64,000 bases of DNA. Origin: Halicephalobus mephisto (Eukaryota > Nematoda > Chromadorea > Rhabditida > Panagrolaimidae). The stretch's first letter is position 1; each line of letters opens with the position of its first letter. Shown here piece after piece: positions 57,060-64,000 of the stretch. The position numbers were made by a program, and so were the translations under genes. Location of the stretch: contig SWDT01000053.1 in NCBI GenBank assembly GCA_009193035.1, positions 186,001-250,000 of the forward strand, in the 5' to 3' direction. The notes under the pieces were generated by a model that saw nothing but the letters and a program-made list of their open reading frames with translations, searched no databases and had not been told where the DNA came from.

Positions 57060-58933
57060 ATGAGTTCGTCCAAATCTGATTCCTCTGACGTTCTACTTGA
57101 CTTCAAGTCGTAAGTTTCATCATCTTCAGTTTTCAGAATACGTTTCGATATATGAATATTCCAGTTTGCTCGTGGAAAAGCCGATTCTTTGCAAGAACAA
57201 AGATCGAGTTGAAGAATTTGTCTGGGGCGATGGAGACCACGAAGACGTCATTCCTGAATCCCGAGTGGATACATTGATATCTGAATTAACTCAAGAAGCA
57301 GAAACCATCGCTTTTCGGGTCATTGGAGATGCCAAATTTGTAAAATTGAAGAAAATTCAGTAAGATTTGTAAGTTTTTAAAATCTCAATTCATTTTCCAG
57401 GATCCTACCGGCTTGGATAGCTTCGGCCAAGACATTTGAGAATGAAATTACTGATAAAAATCTGTCACCATTGGACTCCATAGATGGCTTATGTAAGAAG
57501 TTGAAGAAAAAATCGAAGAAATATATTTCTTCTTTTTTTCCTGTTCAGACTTCCGTTTTGTCCTACTTGATGCCGTTGTCCGACAAAGTCCCGGTTTTCC
57601 CAACTAGAGATGTGGCTATTGCAGCTCCAACAGGTAGTGGAAAAACTCTGTGTTACATTTTGCCGATTCTGAATGGACTCCAGCACCAGGATCCCTCGTC
57701 CGTGTTCGCCGTCGTGGTGGCTCCTTCTGTCTTGTTGGCTTCTCAGATCTACAAGGTAAAGTTTTTTATTTGTACATATCTATAAAGTGTTATTTTCTGC
57801 AGGAATTCAAGAAGTACGACCCATTCGACACTTCTATCGTCCATTTATCCGGAAGTCAGAAGTATGAAGCTGAAAGAAGACATTTATTCCCGGCTGGATC
57901 AACATTAGCCAAGGCTAGTATCATTGTAGCTACTCCAGACCGTTTAGTCCAACACCTGACTGACCTTACTGGAAGTATAGATCTGTCCAGATTACGGTAT
58001 CTCGTTATCGATGAAGCAGACAAGATGAAAAACACAGCAAAAATGGAATGGCTAGGATTACTCGAGGAAAGAGCACATGTGTTCACTCCTAACTCTACAT
58101 CCATCGACAGACTCCAGAATGCTGCCCAAAACCGATGGATTCAGAAGATTCTGGTTTCTGCTACTTTGAGTCTCGACGCTGAAAGGTTATTTATCTGGAA
58201 TCTTCGTTGTCCGAGACTATTTTGTGCTGATTCTGTGGAAACTCAAGGTCCAGAAGAAAAGAAAGAAGAAGTAAAGTCTAAAGAAAACAATGAATTCCCC
58301 AATATTGAACCTAAGAAGAATAAATCGACGAAAATGAAAAATCCAGAAGCTGTGATTCTTCCTCCTACGTTGAAGCACAAGTTGATCAAATCTCATATCC
58401 AACGAAAACCATTGGATGTTTTCTGTTGGCTTCAGAATCATCCGGAATGGACCAAAGCGATTGTTTTTGTAAACACTAAACTGGCTTCTCAGAGATTGAC
58501 ACATCTTCTGCAGACAATGTTTAAAGAAACAAAACAAGTGGCTGAAGTTAGTACTGGTGTCTTTGGTAAAAGAAGAGTCAGATTTTTGACAAGATTTGCA
58601 GAAGGCAAAATTAACGTTTTGGTATGTACGGATTCGGCAGCAAGAGGTCTAGATGTGGAAGGAGTGGATTGCGTCATCAACTACGATTTACCGAAGGATA
58701 ATAGATGTTTTGTTCATAGAGCTGGAAGAACGGCAAGGGCAGGAAGAGATGGAGTAGTTTTGTCTTTCGTGACGAGAGATGACAATATGGAATTTAAAAG
58801 TCTTCTTCATAAGTATGGGTTCTGGACGAAAACAAAAGTCGTGGAGGATACTGATTTGAGTTCAACGAAGGATAGATCGAGATATAAGAAAGCTCTAGCG
58901 ACGTTGGAGAAAATTGTAACAGGGAAAAAATAG
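57060..58933 (+). CDS. DDX51: DEAD-box RNA helicase, DDX51/Dbp6-like
   Basis: Exons 57060-57109, 57165-57359, 57401-57755 and 57803-58933 join in phase to 576 aa. Helicase motifs in order: Q-like region ISSFFPVQTSVL, motif I APTGSGKT, motif Ia VVVAPSVLLASQI, GG-equivalent HLSGSQK, Ib ATPDRLVQHL, II VIDEADKM, III SATLS, IV IVFVNTK, V VCTDSAARGLDVEGVD, VI HRAGRTARAGRDG. The Ser/Lys-rich acidic insert between motifs III and IV (EEKKEEVKSKENNE) and the form of motif V fit DDX51/Dbp6, a nucleolar helicase in 60S ribosome assembly. Introns are 41-55 nt. The metaxin-2 gene starts 126 bp after its stop on the same strand. Confidence 0.9.
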
Positions 58934-59059
58934 AAAATTGTTAATTTTTGTTGATTTTGATAAATTTTAAATATTTTTAAAATTTTGTTATTAACCGTTA
59001 AATTCGGTTAAATATTTTGAAGTTTTTTGATTTTTATTATTTTTATAATTTTTTTAGTT

Positions 59060-60073
59060 ATGACATCAAATTTTTTTCTTCAAAAAACAGTATCTCAGAC
59101 ATTCGAACAAGCGGATGCAGAATGGAAGGATGTGAGATTAATTTCACCTTTTACTCGTAAGTTAATTTTTTTAAATTTAATATTGAATAATTTTAAAAAT
59201 TTATTATTCAATAATTTTAAAATTTTTATATAATTTTAAAGAAATTTAATAATTTTTAGAATTTTTTTAAAGATTCTTAAATTATTTTTGAAGTTTTTAT
59301 TTATTTTATAAAATTCTTAAATTATTTTGAAATTTTATATTTATTGTTGGAAATTTTTAAATTTTTTATTTACTTTAGAAACTCAATCACTGCTTTACGA
59401 ATATGCTGAGCATATTGCGGTTCATTCATTTTTAAAGATGGTTGATCTTCCGTTTTATAATCAACAAAGACCTAATGCTGTTGATATGTCTCCTACTGGA
59501 AGAGTCCCTTTTCTTCGTTTGAAAGAAGTTTTGATTTCTGATTTTCCAAAAATAGTTAATTTTGTGGAATTGAAAGGAATCAAATTGAGCAACGCAAGGA
59601 CTGCAGCGGAACAGACGGATTTGGAAGCGTATATTACGATAATAGATGAGGATTTGAGGCATGTGGAAATGTACCTAGTCTGGATGGATGACGAAACATA
59701 CCAGAAGGTGACAAAACCAAGGACAGCAAGTGCTTACACGTTTCCGGTGAGTTATGTCCTGCCGAGAATCTTGAGGTCACAGAAAATTCAATATTTAATG
59801 GATAGAGGTTTTGCGAATAAGTCGATGGATGAAATTATTGAAATTGGGGATTCTATTTTTCAAGCGTTATCGATGAAATTAGGTTCGAAAAGGTACATCA
59901 TTGGAGATGAACCTAGTGAATTGGATTGTCTGGCTTTTGGACATATTTATACTATTTTGACGACGGAATTGCCGAATCCAGCATTGGTGAACTGTCTTAA
60001 GAAACACACGAATTTGATTGAATTTTGCAAAGAAATGGAAAAAGAACTTTTTAATAAGACAGAAGTCAGTTAA
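59060..60073 (+). CDS. MTX2: Metaxin-2
   Basis: Exons 59060-59156 and 59379-60073 join in phase to 263 aa, the normal metaxin-2 length. GST-like features: YEYAEHIAVHSFLKMVDLPF in the N-terminal thioredoxin-like fold, DMSPTGRVPFLRL, EAYITIIDEDLRHVEMYLVW, and the family box ELDCLAFGHIYTILTTELPN near the C-terminus. It acts with metaxin-1 and SAM50 in the outer mitochondrial membrane for beta-barrel import and links mitochondria to motor adaptors. The ATG lies 2 bases after a TTTTTTTAG acceptor and 126 bp after the helicase stop. That spacing fits an SL2-type operon partner. Confidence 0.93.
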
Positions 60074-60225
60074 ATTTAGGGTAATATAAATGTCTAGACT
60101 TTGTAGTACTTGTTTTTCAAAAATTGTGATTTTTAAAGTTTAGTTTTTACGTATGTAGGTGAATGGATAAAAGGCGTTCATTAGTCTGGTAGGCAATGTT
60201 CCCTGAGGGGAAGTAGCACTTTGAA

Positions 60226-62704
60226 ATGGATGCACCTGGAGATTGGGTAAGTTTTTAATTTTTTAATTTCAAATTTAAGGATTTTTATTTTTTTTTATAT
60301 TTATAGTTTTTATTTTTTTTATTTTAAAATTTAAAGTTTTTTTTATTTTAAAATTTAAAATTTTTTATTTTTTTTAATTTAGAATTTTTATTTTTTTAAT
60401 TTAAAAATTTTTTTTATTTTTTTAGTTTTATGAAAAATATCACGATGGATCTTGGATGATCCATGTCATACCGTCTACCGTAATTCTTCAAATTCTTTCT
60501 TATATCGGATTATTTGCGAACCTTAATATTGTATATGCTACAGTATACAACAAATATTTACAAAGTAATTGTAATATTTTAATAGCAGAAAGAGCGATAT
60601 TTGAAGTAATTTGTCAGATGGGACATTGGATTTACGGAGTAATTATATTTGGAAAAATAAATTTTATTTCTTTTAATTTATGTTTTAAATTAATGAATTA
60701 TTCCGTTTTTGGGATGTGTGCAGGTGCCTTCATGCCCCTCGTCATCGGGGTTGATAGGTTATTTTCGGTCATTTCGCCCACAATATACAGAAATATGAAC
60801 AAGATCTACCTGGTGATTATGGTAATTATCCCTTTTATCTATGCTGCAGTTGTTTGGTTTTTAAATTTTCAACAGATGAATACAGAACCAGAAACGTAAG
60901 TTAAAAAAAATAAAAAATCCTAAATTTAAAAAATAATTTAAATTTAAAATATAAAAATTCTAAATTTGAAAAATAATTTAATTTTAAAAAATTAATTAAA
61001 ATATATTGAATATGTTTAAAAATTAATTTTCAATTAAAATCAGTATTGTAAAAATTAAAAATAAATGCCCTTTCGAAATAGTCTTTATACGAATTTTCAG
61101 TTGAGAAAAAACTAAAAAGTTTTCTTTATTTGCACAGATTCTCTAAAGTCACGTTTGACGGAATATAATTAACATGTAAGAGCTGTGATTATAGTTTTCA
61201 TATTACAGTAGACTCGCGATAAGTAAAAAAGCGAGTTAAATGGAACTCGGATATGCTATTTGATCTTTAACGTTCCCTATGTTGAACATTCGATAAATGA
61301 AAAATCACCATAAAGGGAACGTTTTCCTCATCCCTTCAAGTTCCACTAATCGTGAGTCCACTGTATTTGTTTCTAACTGAATACAATCGATGGCAGGTTG
61401 CAATCCAAAAAAGATTGATTCTAATTGAATATACTTAACGTATTTGGATTATGTTTATTTCCAATTAAAGATTAGTACGTCGATTACATTCAGCTACGAT
61501 CAATCTCCTGTTAGATTGCAATTCTGCCATCGATTGTATTCAGTTAGAAACAAATACAGTGGACTCACGATTAGTGGAACTTGAAGGGATGAGGAAAATG
61601 TTCTCCTTATGGTGATTTTTCAGTTATCGAATGTTCAACATAGGAAACGTTAAAGATCAAATAGCATTTCCGAGTTCCATTTAACTCGCTTTTTTACTTA
61701 TCGCGAATCTACTGTAATGTGAAAACCGTAATCACAGCTCTTACATGTTAATTACATTCCGTCAAACGTGACTTCAGAAAACCTATGTAAAGAGTTGTAA
61801 AATTGCTCAGGGAATGCTGGGTCACATGTAAGCATATTTTCGACTAACTTTGTTTACTTCGAAAATTAATAAAATTAATTTTTTCATAAGGGAATTATTT
61901 GACTGAAATTTCGGTATTAAAAAAATATCAATGATTTTTGACTTAATTCAGGAACAATAAAACTTAAAACATCTAAATTTCTGAAATAAATTAAAATAAT
62001 AAAAAATTTTGAAATAATTTAAAAATAATAAAAAATTTTTGAAATAATTTAAAAATAATAAAAACTTTTAAAATGTTATTTAATGTTCCAGTCCCATAAC
62101 CTGCTTTGCTCCGGAGTTAATCCGAGGACCTGTGAAAATTGTCTGGACGGTTATGCAGACCGTCACCAACATTGCTGTACTTACAGTATACGGGATACTG
62201 TGGATCTGTGTCAAGTGTTACTCCAAATGTGAGCAAACTACTGTAATTTTAAAAATAAAGATTTTCAGTTAATTCGAACACGGAAAAAATTTTAAAATCC
62301 CTTACCGTAATCGCCGGGATCACTTTGTTCGGGTGGTTCTTCGCCAGTTCTACTTCTTTAATATTGATCAAATCCGGCTACAGTATGAGGGACATTTTTT
62401 TGTTTCAAATTTATTTTTCGTTTACGGTAAACATCGGATCCGTGGCGGACTACTTCATCTACTTCAAGTTCAGGCAAGTTACCGTAATACTGAAAAAATA
62501 AAAAATTATTGCAGTCGAGACTACAGTAAGGCCTTCAAAGCACAGCTGTACGGATTACTCGGAAGATGCATGAAAATAGAGCCTAACGAAGTCACCGAAA
62601 ATCCCACATTCAATAGGCACAAAAGTCCAGTCAGGATACTTGTGATTACTTGCTTAAATAACTTTATTGTAAAATTTGCAAATAAAAATTACTTTGAATT
62701 TTAA
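60226..62704 (+). CDS. Srsx-like seven-transmembrane chemoreceptor with a GC-AG intron
   Basis: Exons 60226-60246, 60426-60895, 62092-62228, 62269-62473 and 62515-62704 join in phase to 340 aa. TM1 (VILQILSYIGLFANLNIVYA) is followed by KYLQSNCNILIAERAIFEVI and CQMGHW. TM3 has FGMCAGAFMPLVIGVDRLFS, close to the IGxDRL signature of Srsx receptors. The last membrane segment (YFSFTVNIGSVADYFIYF) is followed by KFSRDYSKAF, typical of the Srsx TM7 end. Intron 4 (62474-62514, 41 nt) must use donor AG|GCAAGT, because the only nearby GT gives an immediate stop. Intron 2 contains a 640-bp foldback element. Confidence 0.88.
61140..61781. mobile_element. Large foldback (inverted-repeat) element
   Basis: Arms of about 250 bp are inverted copies. 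The left runs from AGTCACGTTTGACGGAATAT through ACATGTAAGAGCTGTGATTA and GACTCGCGATAAGTAAAAAA. The right runs from TTTTTTACTTATCGCGAATC through TAATCACAGCTCTTACATGT and ATTCCGTCAAACGTGACT. The core near 61410-61530 is not palindromic. The inner phrase CAGTRGACTCRCGAT resembles Tc1/pogo-type ends. No coding region; it sits in an intron of the Srsx-like gene. Confidence 0.85.
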
Positions 62705-63060
62705 ACTTTTTAGAAAATCCTAAAATTCAGTTTTCTGTTGTTTCTAAAATCATCTTACTGTAAAATTTCCAAATAAAAATTACTTCAAAATTATCTTAAA
62801 TTTTAAACTTTTTAGAAAATCCTAAAATTCAGTTTTCTGTTGTTTCTAAAATCATCTTACTGTAAAATTTGCAAATAAAAATTATTTTGAATTTTAGGAT
62901 TTTCTAAAAAGCTTAAAATTCGAAGTTTCAGATTTCAATTCTAAAATAACTTTATTGTAAAATTTGCAAATAAAAATTATTTTGAATTTTAAACTTTTTA
63001 GAAAATTCTAAAATTCAGTTTTCTGTTGTCTCTAAAATCATCTTACTGTAAAAAATTACT
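62705..63060. repeat. About 105-bp tandem repeat after the Srsx-like gene
   Basis: The unit TTTTTAGAAAATCCTAAAATTCAG plus TCTAAAATCATCTTACTGT is present four times, one copy partly inverted near 62895. Confidence 0.85.
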
Positions 63061-63314
63061 TCGAAATTGTTTAAAATTTTTAAAATTTAAAACTTTGGAA
63101 ATTTTCACCCGAATTTGAAACTTCCCTAAGGCTTCACCAGCTCCAAAATCTTCCGTGATTTAAAAATAATAATTTAATTAAAATCGATTTTAAAACCTTT
63201 TTGGAAAATTTGCATAATTCGTTTTTATTTTTAATTCCAAGCAATTGTCGAACTTGACTAGGAGCAAACTACTAGAAAATTACAGTTTTGTGAATAGTTA
63301 AGTCATCCAATACT
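63061..63314. other. Spacer between two convergent gene ends
   Basis: AT-rich spacer with no gene seen. Confidence 0.4.
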
Positions 63315-63590
63315 TCAGTAGACGCCCTTCCTCCGGTTGGCAGTGTACCTTTCTTCGTACTTCTCATATCCCTCGAGATCCTGGAAATCCTTTTGCTGGA
63401 AGTGATTGTTGCTGAATTCGATCAAGCAAAGTTGTGGATTTTCCAAGAGTTCCTTCGTGAAGGCCTTCTTCGGGAGTTGATTAGATTCTAACCTCAGAAT
63501 CCTCAGTTTCTTTGCGGATGCCAGCCCGGGATTAAGCGAGGTTAATTTATTGTGGTTCAAATTCAGTTCTGACACCGGTATTTGATTTAT
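63315..63590 (-). CDS. LRRC57-like leucine-rich repeat protein, last exon
   Basis: The exon starts after an ATTTCTAG acceptor at 63590 in phase 0 and codes 91 residues to a TGA. It opens INQIPVSELNLNHNKLTSLN, a leucine-rich repeat, followed by another (KKLRILRLESNQL). Then comes a capping run matching LRRC57-type C-termini (NPQLCLIEFSNNHF, then DLEGYEKYEERYTANRRKG). The earlier exons lie beyond the right edge of the window. Function of LRRC57 is poorly defined. Confidence 0.85.
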   Translation of the reverse strand: MNQIPVSELNLNHNKLTSLNPGLASAKKLRILRLESNQLPKKAFTKELLENPQLCLIEFSNNHFQQKDFQDLEGYEKYEERYTANRRKGVY

Positions 63591-64000
63591 CTAGAAATTA
63601 ATTTTTTATAAAAATCATATGTGTACTTCTACAAATTCGCCTTAAAACAAAAGTTTAGAAGTTTTTAGAATACAAAGTGGCCTAAAATTTTGGTTTTCAA
63701 GGTGATCATTTCGAAATTTCATACGATTTCGTAATCAATCATATATGGATTTTTCCCTCAAACTATCCTTAGACAAATATCTAGAAGATTTCATAATCAA
63801 AAAGTAGCCTAAAATTCTGGTTTTCGAAATGATTATTTCGTGATCACTGTTCAGGAGCTATGTTTTTCGAATTGATCTATAACTTTCTAAATCGAAGGAT
63901 ATACAATCTAAAACCCGTTACTCCTTTTTAGGATCAACTTTGATATATGAAATTGCTAATAAAAAGTTGAAAAATTATGAAAATCAAAAAAGATTAAAAT
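63591..64000. other. Intron of the LRRC57-like gene with dispersed repeat
   Basis: No further exon is visible. Two related segments (TAGCCTAAAATTCTGGTTTTC type, near 63670 and 63800) belong to the same dispersed repeat family seen at 12440 and 13900. Confidence 0.5.

Overview
The window is nuclear DNA from a rhabditid nematode, most likely Caenorhabditis or a close relative. The evidence is short introns (about 40-60 nt) with TTTCAG-type 3' splice sites, splice acceptors placed just before many start codons (trans-splicing style), and a gene set made of nematode chemoreceptor families (Srh-, Sra/Srb- and Srsx-like), an F-box/FTH-type pair, a supplementary nuclear receptor and a CYP33-like P450. 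The DNA is AT-rich and full of tandem repeats. I rebuilt the genes by joining exons by hand, checking that reading frames stay in phase across splice sites. Coordinates on the feature lines are gene spans; exons are listed in the evidence.

Layout. 1-945 (-) Srh-like chemoreceptor, cut by the window edge. 1587-4503 (+) MTO1/GidA mitochondrial tRNA-modification enzyme; its first intron holds a complete three-exon 2H-phosphoesterase (AKAP7-like) gene on the other strand. 4587-8725 (-) methionine synthase reductase, eight exons. It shares a 312-bp divergent promoter with 9038-13466 (+), a SUV39-type H3K9 methyltransferase with chromodomain, pre-SET, SET and post-SET. 13475-16821 (-) two tandem secreted cysteine-rich paralogues only 59 bp apart; a 5S rRNA gene lies antisense inside an intron of the first. 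17648-18523 (+) a small six-cysteine secreted protein. 19239-20406 (-) a Myb/SANT-like putative DNA-binding protein. 20.4-24.8 kb is satellite and MITE sequence.

25.5-27.4 kb (+) an unrecognised gene with a zinc-ribbon-like Cys cluster, carrying a 225-bp insertion flanked by a 15-bp duplication. 27756-30028 (+) a P450 whose first exon has four single-base deletions. 32506-37368 (+) Sra/Srb-like receptor with a 3.1-kb intron. 38411-41214 (+) Rab geranylgeranyltransferase alpha. 41464-41763 (-) a small membrane protein. 41.8-45.1 kb is AT-rich repeat DNA. 45.1-45.9 kb has orphan exons. 46733-48695 (-) a nuclear hormone receptor. 50610-51606 and 54449-56449 (+) two F-box-like genes, with a second 5S rRNA gene and broken 5S relics between them. 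57060-58933 (+) DDX51-like helicase, 59060-60073 (+) metaxin-2 and 60226-62704 (+) Srsx-like receptor follow each other closely; the first two look like an operon. 63315-63590 (-) last exon of an LRRC57-like gene.

The conserved genes are mostly housekeeping (tRNA modification, folate/B12 metabolism, Rab prenylation, ribosome biogenesis, mitochondrial import, heterochromatin). The nematode-specific genes are sensory or stress-related. I found no multi-gene system that is clearly new. The most unusual signals are two near-perfect SL1-like 22-mers in non-coding DNA, two GC-AG introns demanded by reading frame, the insertion that may have created an intron, and the scattered 5S copies.
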